DNA of 64,000 nt, from contig CADBWR010000014.1 of NCBI GenBank assembly GCA_902798425.1, positions 1 to 64,000 of the forward strand. Reading direction: 5' to 3'. Below the pieces are notes generated by a model. It was not told the origin of the DNA, searched no databases, and saw only the letters and a list, made by a program, of their open reading frames with translations. A program made the translations under genes and the position numbers. Position 1 is the stretch's first letter. Every line of letters begins with the position of its first letter. Positions 1-7,260 of the stretch are shown in pieces. Source of the stretch: an uncultured Bacteroidales bacterium (lineage in GTDB: Bacteria > Bacteroidota > Bacteroidia > Bacteroidales > Bacteroidaceae).

Positions 1-72
1 CAGCGCGGGTGACTTGCTCTTGTCAACGAGCACCTTTCTGCCTTTTCTTACCAATTGTGAAATTGTAGGCAT
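1..72 (-). CDS. rpsL: 30S ribosomal protein S12, N-terminal 24 codons (partial)
   Basis: Only the start of the gene is in the window, reading leftwards from the ATG at 72-70. The 24 codons translate as MPTISQLVRKGRKVLVDK followed by SKSPAL, which is the conserved amino end of ribosomal protein S12. S12 sits at the decoding centre of the small subunit and monitors codon-anticodon pairing. In most bacteria it opens the str operon (rpsL, rpsG, fusA), which would lie to the left of the window; that is expectation, not seen. The identification rests on this one diagnostic stretch but is close to unambiguous. Confidence 0.95.
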   Translation of the reverse strand, partial: MPTISQLVRKGRKVLVDKSKSPAL

Positions 73-157
73 AATTGTTTGTTTTTTAATTAATTATATG
101 TTATGTATATGTTATTTTCGAACACAGCTCACCCACACTTTGGGCGCTTTTGGGGTG

Positions 158-165
158 CAAAGGTA
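158..165 (-). promoter_or_regulatory. sigma-ABfr -7 box for rpsL
   Basis: On the minus strand this reads TACCTTTG, the Bacteroidetes -7 consensus TAnnTTTG. It lies 85 bp upstream of the rpsL start. I could not place a convincing -33 TTTG at 19-20 bp. The 268-bp gap 73-340 otherwise holds AT-rich sequence and a GCTAA-type repeat at 295-318. Confidence 0.6.
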
Positions 166-294
166 CTAACTTTTCCTAATTCTACCTAATTTACAAGAGT
201 TAAAAAGACGCCCACTTAATGCAATTTAACATTAAATAAGCGTTTTAACAATTTTTAGCCACCCAAAAGCAGTACTTTTCCTATTAAAGAGAAT

Positions 295-318
295 CAGCCA
301 ACGGCTAAAAGCTAACAG
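295..318. repeat. GCTAA/AGCCAA-type short repeat, intergenic copy
   Basis: This stretch is built from the words AGCCAA, GGCTAA, AAGCTAA and CAG. The same words recur in a repeat family found elsewhere in the window (4205-4245, 7898-7938, 9019-9054, 14592-14617, 37691-37728, 48411-48443, 60828-60860). It lies just beyond the DUF3467 stop codon. Confidence 0.6.
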
Positions 319-340
319 GAACTGCCGCTACTGACAGCCA

Positions 341-658
341 TTATGCCTCACCCTTTCCGACGGGGAAAGGTGCTATGGTACGCGGATCCTGATTAGGTAT
401 TTTAATAGGACCGAACTCACGCTCATAGCGTACAATATTCTCCTGCAGAGCAGCTAGTAGGCGCTTGGCATGCTCAGGTGCCAAAATGACACGACTCTTC
501 ACCTGGGCCTTAGGCAAGCCTGGCAACACACGTGCAAAGTCAACGATGAAGTCGGAACTGGAATGGGTGATGATGGCAAAGTTAGCATACTCACCCTGAG
601 CAACCTCCTGAGGCAGCTCTATCTGCAACTGTTTCTGATTGTTATTATTCTCACTCAT
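341..658 (-). CDS. DUF3467 family protein
   Basis: A 105-residue soluble protein. The ATG at 658 (MSENNNNQKQLQIELPQ) is preferred to an upstream ATG at 700, because the -7 box at 682-689 would lie inside the longer reading frame. The core (QGEYANFAIITHSSSDFIVD, VILAPEHAKRLLAALQENI) matches my recollection of the DUF3467 family, common in Bacteroidetes and of unknown function. Neither a signal peptide nor a membrane segment is visible. It is a monocistronic gene with its own well-formed promoter. The family assignment is fairly sure; no function can be assigned. Confidence 0.85.
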   Translation of the reverse strand: MSENNNNQKQLQIELPQEVAQGEYANFAIITHSSSDFIVDFARVLPGLPKAQVKSRVILAPEHAKRLLAALQENIVRYEREFGPIKIPNQDPRTIAPFPVGKGEA

Positions 659-681
659 AGCTAAATCATTATTTGTTGGTA

Positions 682-712
682 CAAAGGTACAAAGAATCAT
701 TTACAATACAAA
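682..712 (-). promoter_or_regulatory. sigma-ABfr promoter for the DUF3467 gene
   Basis: The minus strand reads TTTG at 712-709, a 19-bp spacer, then TACCTTTG at 689-682, which is the full Bacteroidetes consensus. Transcription should begin near 675, giving a leader of roughly 17 nt before the ATG at 658. Confidence 0.8.
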
Positions 713-772
713 ATAAAATAGATATTTTCCTTAAAAAGTCTTTCCTTTGATGGCTTATATAAAAATAATTTG

Positions 773-780
773 TACATTTG
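773..780 (+). promoter_or_regulatory. sigma-ABfr -7 box for the DUF3737-patB unit
   Basis: TACATTTG at 773-780 fits TAnnTTTG. A TTTG at 746-749 is 23 bp upstream, slightly wide for the -33 element. The box is 18 bp before the ATG at 799. Confidence 0.6.
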
Positions 781-798
781 CACACGCAAAACTAACCG

Positions 799-1680
799 AT
801 GAATAATATTCTAAAAAACAAAGCAATGACGGAACTGATAAAGAATAAAGAGGTGGGTGGCGAACGCCCGCTGTTTGGATTAAAAGACACGCGCCTGGAG
901 AACATCACCATCACGGATGGAGAGTCGGGCATCAAACAATGCCAGCACATGGAGGCTGCCAACTGCCGCTTCTATGGCAAGTACCCGTGGTGGCACGTTG
1001 ACGGCGCACTGATAGAAGACTGTTACTTTGCCGAGGGGGCGCGCTCGGCCATCTGGTATACCAACGACCTCGTCATGCGCCGCTGCCGCATCGATGGCCC
1101 TAAGTTCTTCCGTGAGATGAATAACGTAGAACTGGAGGACGTAGAGATCATGGATGCTGACGAGACTTTCTGGAAAGTTGACGGTCTGCGACTGAAGAAT
1201 GTCAAACTGCATGGAGGCACCTACCCTTTCATGTTCTCAAAGAACATCTACGTTGACGGACTGGAAAGCGATGCCAAATACGTCTTCCAATACTGCGAAA
1301 ACGTTGAAATCCACAATGCCAAGATTGTCACCAAGGATTCCTTCTGGGAGTGCGAGAATGTCACCATCTACGACTCAGTGCTCGACGGCGAATACCTGGC
1401 ATGGCACTCCAAGAACGTGCGACTGGTCAACTGTCAGTTAGCTGGGGAGCAGTTGCTCTGCTATGCCGACAGCCTCGTCCTCGAGAACTGCACCTTCGAC
1501 AAGGCCTGCGACCGTGTCTTTGAGTACAGCGTCGTCAATGCCGACATCCGCGGACACATCGAGAACATCAAGAACCCTACTGGCGGACACATCGTTGCCG
1601 ACAGCATCGGCTCTGTCACCCTCGACGAGTATGTCAGAGAACCGAACGACTGCGAAATAGAGGTAAGAGTGAAGAGGTAA
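799..1680 (+). CDS. DUF3737 family protein (predicted parallel beta-helix)
   Basis: A 293-residue protein. After a short lead the sequence contains GGERPLFGLKDTRLENITI, then many short strands such as CRFYGKYPWWHVDGALIEDC and NVTIYDSVLDGEYLAWHSKN, spaced about 20 residues apart. This is the pattern of the right-handed beta-helix DUF3737 family. The biochemical role is unknown. No signal peptide is visible, so it is probably cytosolic. The start is either ATG 799 or ATG 826; the latter leaves a longer leader and is equally plausible. The stop codon lies inside a tandem repeat of GAGGTAAGAGTGAA type (1661-1715), so the last residues EVRVKR may come from that repeat. The C-S lyase gene follows 37 bp later on the same strand without its own promoter box. 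Confidence 0.8.
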   Translation: MNNILKNKAMTELIKNKEVGGERPLFGLKDTRLENITITDGESGIKQCQHMEAANCRFYGKYPWWHVDGALIEDCYFAEGARSAIWYTNDLVMRRCRIDGPKFFREMNNVELEDVEIMDADETFWKVDGLRLKNVKLHGGTYPFMFSKNIYVDGLESDAKYVFQYCENVEIHNAKIVTKDSFWECENVTIYDSVLDGEYLAWHSKNVRLVNCQLAGEQLLCYADSLVLENCTFDKACDRVFEYSVVNADIRGHIENIKNPTGGHIVADSIGSVTLDEYVREPNDCEIEVRVKR

Positions 1681-1715
1681 GAGTGAAGAAAGATAGTTAA
1701 GCAGTAAGCAGTAAA
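1661..1715. repeat. Tandem AGGTAAGAGTGAAG / AGCAGTA repeats at gene junction
   Basis: Two near-exact copies of a 15-bp unit containing AGGTAAGAGTGAAG are followed by AGTTAAGCAGTAAGCAGTA. The block spans the end of the DUF3737 gene and the whole spacer before the patB-like gene. Confidence 0.65.
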
Positions 1716-1717
1716 AT

Positions 1718-2866
1718 ATGAAGTACGACTTTGACGAAATCATTGAGCGACGCGGCACAGGTTGCGTCAAGTGGGACGAAAGCGAAGAGGGGGTTATTCC
1801 CTTGTGGGTGGCAGACATGGACTTCGCCGTAGCGCCAGCCATCCAGGAGACTGTACGGCAGCGTGCCCAGCACCCCATCTATGCCTATACGCTGGTAGGC
1901 AACGAATACTACGACGCCATCATCTCGTGGTTTCAGCGCCGCCATGGATGGACCATCGCGCGCGAACATATTTTATATACTACGGGTGTCGTTCCCGCCA
2001 TCTCCTGTACACTGCAAGCCCTCGCCATGGCGGGCGAGAAAGTCGTCATACTCAGTCCCGACTACAACTGTTTCTTCAGCAGCATCCGCAACAGCGGCTG
2101 TGAGGTCAGCGAATGTGTGCTGCAATTCAGTCGCAACAATAATCGCTTCGAAATAGATTGGGACGACTTCGAAGAGCGCTGTGCCGACGAGAAGGCCACC
2201 ATCTTTCTGCTCTGCAATCCCCACAACCCCACGGGGCGCGTGTGGCATCGTGACGAGTTGCAACTGATGAGCGACATCTGTCGCCGCCACCACGTTACCA
2301 TCGTCAGCGACGAGATACACTGCGAGCTCATCATGCCAGGCAACACCTTCGTCCCCATGGCAACAGTCGATGACGACGCCATCATCCTCAACTCGTCGTC
2401 AAAGTCGTTCAACACCGCAGGGCTGCAGATTGCCAACATCATCTGCACAGACAGTGAGAAGCGTCGCCGCATCGAACGCGCTATCAACATCAACGAGGTA
2501 TGCGACGTCAATCCCTTCGCTCCATTAGCCTTGATAGCAGCCTACAACGACAGCGAAGCATGGGTTGACGAACTGAATCAGTACCTTTGGGGCAACTACA
2601 CGGCGCTGTGCGATTTCGTAACACAGCATATTCCCAGTTGGACAGTAATGCCCTTAGAAGGCACCTACTTAGTATGGGTAAAGATAAAGGACTGCAACGA
2701 TATCGCCACCTACAGTAAAGACATCCTGGAGAAAGCGAAGGTATGGGTGAATCCGGGTACCATGTACGGACCACAAAGCGGAGAAGGCTATCTACGCATT
2801 AATATCGCCTGTCCACGCAGCCTACTGTTGGAAGCTCTGTCGCATATTGCGAGGGTGATGTTCTAA
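1718..2866 (+). CDS. patB: MalY/PatB-type PLP-dependent C-S lyase (aminotransferase class I/II fold)
   Basis: A 382-residue cytosolic PLP enzyme. It begins MKYDFDEIIERRGTGCVKWD and contains PLWVADMDF (about 28-36), which is typical of the MalY/PatB subgroup. Visible motifs are CNPHNPTGR at 166-174, SDEIH at 197-201 and SSSKSF with the PLP lysine at 229. Members cleave the C-S bond of cystathionine or cysteine conjugates, releasing a thiol, pyruvate and ammonia; some also act as aminotransferases. It is probably co-transcribed with the DUF3737 gene. Its last 45 bp overlap the 3' end of xerD, which is read in the opposite direction. The exact substrate cannot be read from the sequence. Confidence 0.9.
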   Translation: MKYDFDEIIERRGTGCVKWDESEEGVIPLWVADMDFAVAPAIQETVRQRAQHPIYAYTLVGNEYYDAIISWFQRRHGWTIAREHILYTTGVVPAISCTLQALAMAGEKVVILSPDYNCFFSSIRNSGCEVSECVLQFSRNNNRFEIDWDDFEERCADEKATIFLLCNPHNPTGRVWHRDELQLMSDICRRHHVTIVSDEIHCELIMPGNTFVPMATVDDDAIILNSSSKSFNTAGLQIANIICTDSEKRRRIERAININEVCDVNPFAPLALIAAYNDSEAWVDELNQYLWGNYTALCDFVTQHIPSWTVMPLEGTYLVWVKIKDCNDIATYSKDILEKAKVWVNPGTMYGPQSGEGYLRINIACPRSLLLEALSHIARVMF

Positions 2867-3748
2867 TATCTGGCGCCGCAGCGTCGACATATCGATGTGT
2901 GTATAGATCTCCGTCGTGCCGATATTCTCATGTCCCAGCATCACCTGAATGGCACGCAAGTCTGCCCCACCCTCCAACAGTGCTGTAGCAAATGAGTGGC
3001 GCAGCGTATGTGGCGAGATCGTTTTGGTAATACCCGCCAATGTTGCCTGTTGCTTAATCATAATAAGTATCATAACACGCGTGAGATGAGCACCACGACG
3101 GTTCAGAAACACATAGTCCTCCTCACCTGGTTTAATGGTCATGTGGCAACGGTCGTCAAACCACCACTCCAACTCCTTCAGTGCCTTGGGCGAGATGGGC
3201 ACTAAGCGTTCCTTACTACCCTTACCCATCACACGCACATACTGCTCCTCCTTATACAGATTGGTGAGTTTCAGGTTGACCAGTTCCGAGACACGCAGGC
3301 CACAAGAGAATAGTACCTCGATAATAGCTCTATTACGATGGCCCTCCCACTTCGTCAGGTCAATGCTGGCCTCCAGGGCATCAACCTCATCGGGTGTCAG
3401 CACTTCCGGCAAATGATGACCCAGCACGGGCGACTCCAGCAGTTCTGTGGGGTCATCGTCACGGTAGCCGTCCAACTGCAGAAAACGATAGAACGAGCGT
3501 ACCCCACTGAGTATACGACACTGTGAGCGCGGATGAATGCCTATGTCGTGCAGTCCTGCGGCAAAGTGCTGCAGGTCCGGCAGCTGAACATCCAACAGAT
3601 GCTTATCCTCACCCTCCAGATAGTCCATAAGTTTCTGCAAGTCACGTACATAGGCATCCAACGTATTCGGTGAGTACCCACGCTGCAGTTTGAGGTAGCG
3701 CTGGTAGGCGCGAACGATATTTGTCGCTGTTTTCTTGCTTGTTTCCAT
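2822..3748 (-). CDS. xerD: Site-specific tyrosine recombinase XerD
   Basis: 308 residues, the usual length for Xer recombinases. The N-terminal SAM-like core-binding domain spans about 10-100 (QRGYSPNTLDAYVRDLQKL). The catalytic domain has all active-site residues: Arg152 (CGLRVSEL), Lys176 (GKGSKER), His247 and Arg250 (HTLRH), His273 (LGHENIGTTEIYTH) and Tyr282. With XerC it resolves chromosome dimers at dif during division. XerD rather than an integron or phage integrase is inferred from length, housekeeping context and sequence style. It diverges from aroQ over a compact symmetric promoter region, and its end overlaps the end of the patB-like gene by 45 bp. Confidence 0.92.
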   Translation of the reverse strand: METSKKTATNIVRAYQRYLKLQRGYSPNTLDAYVRDLQKLMDYLEGEDKHLLDVQLPDLQHFAAGLHDIGIHPRSQCRILSGVRSFYRFLQLDGYRDDDPTELLESPVLGHHLPEVLTPDEVDALEASIDLTKWEGHRNRAIIEVLFSCGLRVSELVNLKLTNLYKEEQYVRVMGKGSKERLVPISPKALKELEWWFDDRCHMTIKPGEEDYVFLNRRGAHLTRVMILIMIKQQATLAGITKTISPHTLRHSFATALLEGGADLRAIQVMLGHENIGTTEIYTHIDMSTLRRQILEHHPRNMRQSFQQ

Positions 3749-3757
3749 TCTTTTTCG

Positions 3758-3779
3758 TACCTTTGCTGCGGCAAAGATA
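3758..3779. promoter_or_regulatory. Divergent, face-to-face -7 boxes for aroQ and xerD
   Basis: TACCTTTG at 3758-3765 (plus strand, for aroQ) and CAAAGATA at 3772-3779 (TATCTTTG on the minus strand, for xerD) are only 6 bp apart and form an almost symmetric arrangement around TGCG. The two predicted transcripts would start within each other's promoter. A plus-strand TTG at 3735-3737 is a candidate -33 element. Confidence 0.7.
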
Positions 3780-3796
3780 CGAATAATTTTTGGAAT

Positions 3797-4213
3797 ATGA
3801 AAATTTTAATCATCAATGGTCCAAACCTCAACCTGTTAGGTGTCCGTGAACCAGGCATCTACGGTTCTTCATCTTTTGAGCAGTACCTGCCTCAGCTGAA
3901 GCAGCAATACCCTACCGTCGACATCGAGTACTTTCAGAGCAATGTCGAGGGGGAACTCATCAACAAGATGCAGGAGGTGGGGTTCTCCTATGACGGCATC
4001 GTGCTCAACGCTGGTGCCTACACCCATACCTCCGTAGCACTGCACGACTGCATCCGCTCACTAAAGGCGCCCGTCATCGAGGTACACATCTCTAATGTCC
4101 ACCAGCGCGAGGAGTTCCGCCACCATTCCATGATATCTGCTGCTTGCAAGGGCGTTATCTGCGGCTTCGGACTTGACAGCTACCGCCTAGCGATGGAGGC
4201 GTTTGGCTGTTAG
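3797..4213 (+). CDS. aroQ: Type II 3-dehydroquinate dehydratase
   Basis: 138 residues, normal for the small dodecameric type II enzymes. It converts 3-dehydroquinate to 3-dehydroshikimate in the shikimate pathway. The family signatures are present: NGPNLNLLG (7-15), PGIYG with the catalytic Tyr22, NAGAYTHTSVAL (71-82) and EVHISN with His97. The ATG at 3797 starts MKILIINGPNLNLLG, as in other family members. It has its own promoter shared head-to-head with xerD. The O-methyltransferase gene follows after a spacer made of repeat sequence. Confidence 0.96.
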   Translation: MKILIINGPNLNLLGVREPGIYGSSSFEQYLPQLKQQYPTVDIEYFQSNVEGELINKMQEVGFSYDGIVLNAGAYTHTSVALHDCIRSLKAPVIEVHISNVHQREEFRHHSMISAACKGVICGFGLDSYRLAMEAFGC

Positions 4214-4245
4214 CAGTTGGCAGTTAGCTATTGGCAGTTAGCAGT
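4205..4245. repeat. GTTAGC/TTGGCAG tandem repeat at aroQ-methyltransferase junction
   Basis: The words GGCTGTTAGC, AGTTGGCAGTTAGC and TATTGGCAGTTAGC repeat in tandem from the end of aroQ to the start of the next gene. This is the reverse complement of the AGCCAA/GCTAA family seen inside other genes. Confidence 0.75.
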
Positions 4246-4870
4246 GAACATCGACGATTACATACTGAAGCATATTGAGCCAGAACCCGAATACTTGTAT
4301 CGGCTCTGGCGTGCCACCAACATCCACATGTTGCACGGTCGCATGGCATCAGGCCATCTGCAAGGCCGCCTGCTGAAGATGCTGGTACAGATGATTCGTC
4401 CCAAGAACATCCTCGAGGTAGGCACCTTCAGCGGCTACTCTGCCCTCTGCATGGCCGAAGGACTGGAGGCTGACGGACACCTCTACACCTTTGAGATCAA
4501 TGATGAACAGGAGGACTTCACACGGCCGTGGATTGAGGGGTCGCCCGTTGCCGATAAGGTGTCGTTCATCATTGGCGATGCTATCACCGAGGCACCTCGC
4601 CTGGGCATCACCTTCGACATGGCTTTCATTGACGGCGATAAGCGCACCTATAAAGAGACCTACGAAATGGTGCTCTCCATTCTGCGCTCAGGAGGTTTCA
4701 TCCTGGCAGACAACACGTTATGGGATGGTCATGTCGTTGACCACAACTACGACCGCGACCCACAGACCAAAGGTATAGAAACCTTTAACGACTTACTCGT
4801 CAACGACTCCCGCGTAGAACAAGTCATCCTGCCCTTGCGCGATGGTTTGACACTTATTCGCAAGCGATAA
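4244..4870 (+). CDS. Class I SAM-dependent O-methyltransferase (CCoAOMT-like)
   Basis: A methyltransferase of about 208 residues. Motif I is ILEVGTFSGYSALCMAEGL, followed by YTFEINDEQ, and the metal-binding acidic motif AFIDGDKRTYKETYE and LADNTLWDG are also visible. This is the pattern of divalent-metal-dependent O-methyltransferases related to caffeoyl-CoA O-methyltransferase. The bacterial substrate is unknown. The start is uncertain: the frame is open upstream to a TTG at 4217, but that stretch is repeat DNA, so I chose the GTG at 4244 (MNIDDYILKHIEPEPE), which gives a normal family N-terminus. It is likely co-transcribed with aroQ. Confidence 0.85.
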   Translation: MNIDDYILKHIEPEPEYLYRLWRATNIHMLHGRMASGHLQGRLLKMLVQMIRPKNILEVGTFSGYSALCMAEGLEADGHLYTFEINDEQEDFTRPWIEGSPVADKVSFIIGDAITEAPRLGITFDMAFIDGDKRTYKETYEMVLSILRSGGFILADNTLWDGHVVDHNYDRDPQTKGIETFNDLLVNDSRVEQVILPLRDGLTLIRKR

Positions 4871-4924
4871 ATAGCCTTTTGTCAACAAAAAGCACGCATT
4901 TCCGCACTTTTTCCTTGCAAATTG

Positions 4925-4955
4925 TTGCATGTTTCAATAATTTTATGTACTTTTG
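4925..4955 (+). promoter_or_regulatory. sigma-ABfr promoter for the Lrp/AsnC gene
   Basis: TTG at 4925-4927, a 20-bp spacer, then TACTTTTG at 4948-4955. The ATG is 42 bp downstream, leaving a leader of about 35 nt. Confidence 0.7.
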
Positions 4956-4996
4956 CTTACTCTTTGTAAACAAAAGACATCAACTTTTACAATACT

Positions 4997-5461
4997 ATGG
5001 ACAAGATTGACAATCTCGACAAAAAAATTCTGAGCATTCTGTCACAGAATGCGCGCATTCCTTTCAAAGACGTAGCGACAGAGTGCAATGTATCGCGTGC
5101 CGCTATCCACCAGCGTGTGCAACACCTCATTGAGAATGGGGTTATTATGGGCAGTGGTTTCGACGTTAACCCCAAGAGTCTGGGCTATTCCACGTGTACC
5201 TACGTGGGCATCACCTTGGAGCGTGGCTCTATGTATAAAGATGTAGTAGAGTGCTTGCGCCATATCCCTGAAGTCGTAGAATGTCACTTCACCACAGGTC
5301 CCTACACGATGATGGTCAAGCTCTATGCCCGCGACAATGAGCAGTTGATGCACCTACTTAACGGACGCCTGCAGGACATCCCTGGTGTAGTGGCTACCGA
5401 GACGCTCATTTCATTGGAGCAGAGCATCAAGCGCGAAATACCCGTACATTTCGAAGATTAA
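4997..5461 (+). CDS. Lrp/AsnC family transcriptional regulator
   Basis: 154 residues, the standard size for this family. The N-terminal winged helix-turn-helix is MDKIDNLDKKILSILSQNAR followed by IPFKDVATECNVSRAAIHQR. The C-terminal RAM/ligand-binding domain follows (VVECHFTTGPYTMMVKLYAR, GVVATETLISLEQSIKREIP). Such proteins sense amino acids and form octamers; the effector here is unknown. The gene has its own promoter and is followed 5 bp later by the C26-M19 fusion. A role in controlling peptide or amino-acid salvage is therefore possible, but that is inference. Confidence 0.92.
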   Translation: MDKIDNLDKKILSILSQNARIPFKDVATECNVSRAAIHQRVQHLIENGVIMGSGFDVNPKSLGYSTCTYVGITLERGSMYKDVVECLRHIPEVVECHFTTGPYTMMVKLYARDNEQLMHLLNGRLQDIPGVVATETLISLEQSIKREIPVHFED

Positions 5462-5466
5462 AAATA

Positions 5467-7260
5467 ATGGCTAAGAATCCTTTCGACTGGCAGTCGCAAC
5501 TTGCTGCGACAGCCTATACCTCATTTCCTGAAGCTCCCCACAAGCCCGTCATTGGCATTACGGGCAATTATGGCGAACTGACCTGCAAACTGGCAGAAGG
5601 CTACTATAAGTCCGTCATGCGTGCTGGCGGCACACCCGTTATCATTCCGCCGCTGAGCGATACGGATGTCATCATCAACACCTTGGAACACCTCGACGGA
5701 ATCATCCTCAGCGGAGGTGCAGACTACGACCCGCACTATGCTGGCGAAGAACCTTGGCCGCAGCTGGGTACCATCAATGCCGAGCGCGACCTCCCCGAAC
5801 TATTCATCACCCAGCTGGCCTACAACCGCCAGCTGCCCATCCTCGGTATCTGTCGTGGCATCCAGACGCTGGCCATGGCGCTTGGTGGACACGTCCGTCA
5901 AGACATCAGCGACATACAGGGTCACAACCACTCACAGGAGGAACCTCGCAACGTCGCCACCCACTACGTCACCATTGAAAAGGACTCCCTCCTCTATAAT
6001 ATATATAAGGTCTCTGAACATATCTCGGCTTCTGTTGCCCCCCTCCTTCAGGAGGGGGATAGGGGGAGGCTCCTCGTCAACTCCTTCCACCACCAGGCTG
6101 TCGACAACCCAGGTCCTCGCTTCCGTGTCATAGCGCGTTCTGACGACGGCATCATAGAGGCCATGGAGAGCACGGAGTACAAGTCCATCCTGGGTGTACA
6201 GTGGCACCCCGAGTGCCTGGACGATGGTCTGCCCATCTTCCAGTGGTTTATTGGCGAGGCCAAGCAGTACCGCCGCACCTGCGACGTCCATCGTCGTGTG
6301 CTGACGCTCGACACGCACTGCGACACACCCATGTTCTTCCCCCAGCATGTCGATTTCGGCAGTCGCGACCCAAAGCTCCTCGTCGACCTTCACAAGATGA
6401 ACGAGGGTCATCAGGACGCTACCATCATGGTGGCGTACCTGCCACAGACCATGCCTCTTGCCGAGCATCCCAAACAATATACCGACGAGATTTTTGATAA
6501 GATAGAGGCCATCGTCGCCAAGCATAGCCAGCATGTCGCCATAGCCCGCACCCCCGACGATTTGTGGCTGCACAAGCACCAAAGCAAGAAGAGCATCATG
6601 CTCGGTATCGAGAACGGCCATGCCATCGAGGGCAGCATCGACAACCTGCGCCACTTTGCCCAGCGTGGCATCGTCTATATGACGCTGTGCCACAATGGCG
6701 ACAACGACATCTGTGACTCCGCACGTGGCGAGCACCGCCACCATGGCGTCAGCGCCTTTGGCCGCGAAGTAATCAGCGAGATGAACCGCCTAGGCATCAT
6801 GGTAGACCTCAGCCATGCTGGCGAGGAGAGCTTCTACGACGCCTTGTCGCTCAGCAGCACACCCATTGTGTGCAGCCATAGCAGTTGCCGCGCACTCTGC
6901 GACCATCCGCGCAACCTCACCGACGACCAAATGCGGGCTCTTGCCCAGCAGGGTGGCGTCATGCAGGTCACGCTATACCATGGTTTCCTAGTGAAGGATG
7001 GCGAAGCCACACTCGACGATGCCATGCGCCACTTGGAGCATGCCATCGACATCATGGGCATCGACCATGTAGGACTGGGTACCGACTTCGACGGCGATGG
7101 CGGCATCCGTGGCTTGGCGAGTTCGGCAGAATTGCTGAACTACACCCGCGAATTACTCAAAAGAGGTTTCTCGGAAGCTGACATTCAGAAACTCTGGGGT
7201 GGCAACTTCCTGCGCGTCATGCGACAGGTGCAACAGCACCGCACATCAGCTGAACAGTAA
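5467..7260 (+). CDS. Fusion of C26 gamma-glutamyl hydrolase (PuuD-like) and M19 membrane-type dipeptidase
   Basis: A 597-residue protein with two hydrolase domains. Residues about 27-265 are a class I glutamine-amidotransferase-like peptidase C26: LSGGADYDP, nucleophile Cys129 in LGICRGIQ, and QWHPE with His247 and Glu249. Residues about 275-590 are a renal-dipeptidase-like M19 domain: HxD at 284-286 (LDTHCDTP), GIENGHAIEG, DLSHAGEESF, VCSHSSCRAL and GTDFDGDGG, all consistent with a two-zinc site. No signal peptide is seen, so both should act in the cytosol. A plausible job is sequential cleavage of gamma-glutamyl peptides and the resulting dipeptides. A GC-rich palindromic repeat is inserted in frame at codons 191-204 within the first domain. 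The 3' end overlaps the convergent M28 gene by 15 bp. Confidence 0.9.
   Translation: MAKNPFDWQSQLAATAYTSFPEAPHKPVIGITGNYGELTCKLAEGYYKSVMRAGGTPVIIPPLSDTDVIINTLEHLDGIILSGGADYDPHYAGEEPWPQLGTINAERDLPELFITQLAYNRQLPILGICRGIQTLAMALGGHVRQDISDIQGHNHSQEEPRNVATHYVTIEKDSLLYNIYKVSEHISASVAPLLQEGDRGRLLVNSFHHQAVDNPGPRFRVIARSDDGIIEAMESTEYKSILGVQWHPECLDDGLPIFQWFIGEAKQYRRTCDVHRRVLTLDTHCDTPMFFPQHVDFGSRDPKLLVDLHKMNEGHQDATIMVAYLPQTMPLAEHPKQYTDEIFDKIEAIVAKHSQHVAIARTPDDLWLHKHQSKKSIMLGIENGHAIEGSIDNLRHFAQRGIVYMTLCHNGDNDICDSARGEHRHHGVSAFGREVISEMNRLGIMVDLSHAGEESFYDALSLSSTPIVCSHSSCRALCDHPRNLTDDQMRALAQQGGVMQVTLYHGFLVKDGEATLDDAMRHLEHAIDIMGIDHVGLGTDFDGDGGIRGLASSAELLNYTRELLKRGFSEADIQKLWGGNFLRVMRQVQQHRTSAEQ
6037..6070. repeat. 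GC-rich palindromic repeat inserted in frame in the C26 domain
   Basis: The DNA contains a hairpin, CCCCCTCC, TTCA, GGAGGGGG, followed by ATAGGGGGAGG. It encodes APLLQEGDRGRLL without breaking the frame. Its base composition differs sharply from the surrounding codons. A second element of the same style lies in murF at 38201-38235. Confidence 0.75.

Noticed and set aside
5932..6744. A 270-codon open frame antisense to the C26-M19 fusion
   Set aside because: Both catalytic domains on the plus strand are intact; the antisense frame is a composition artefact.
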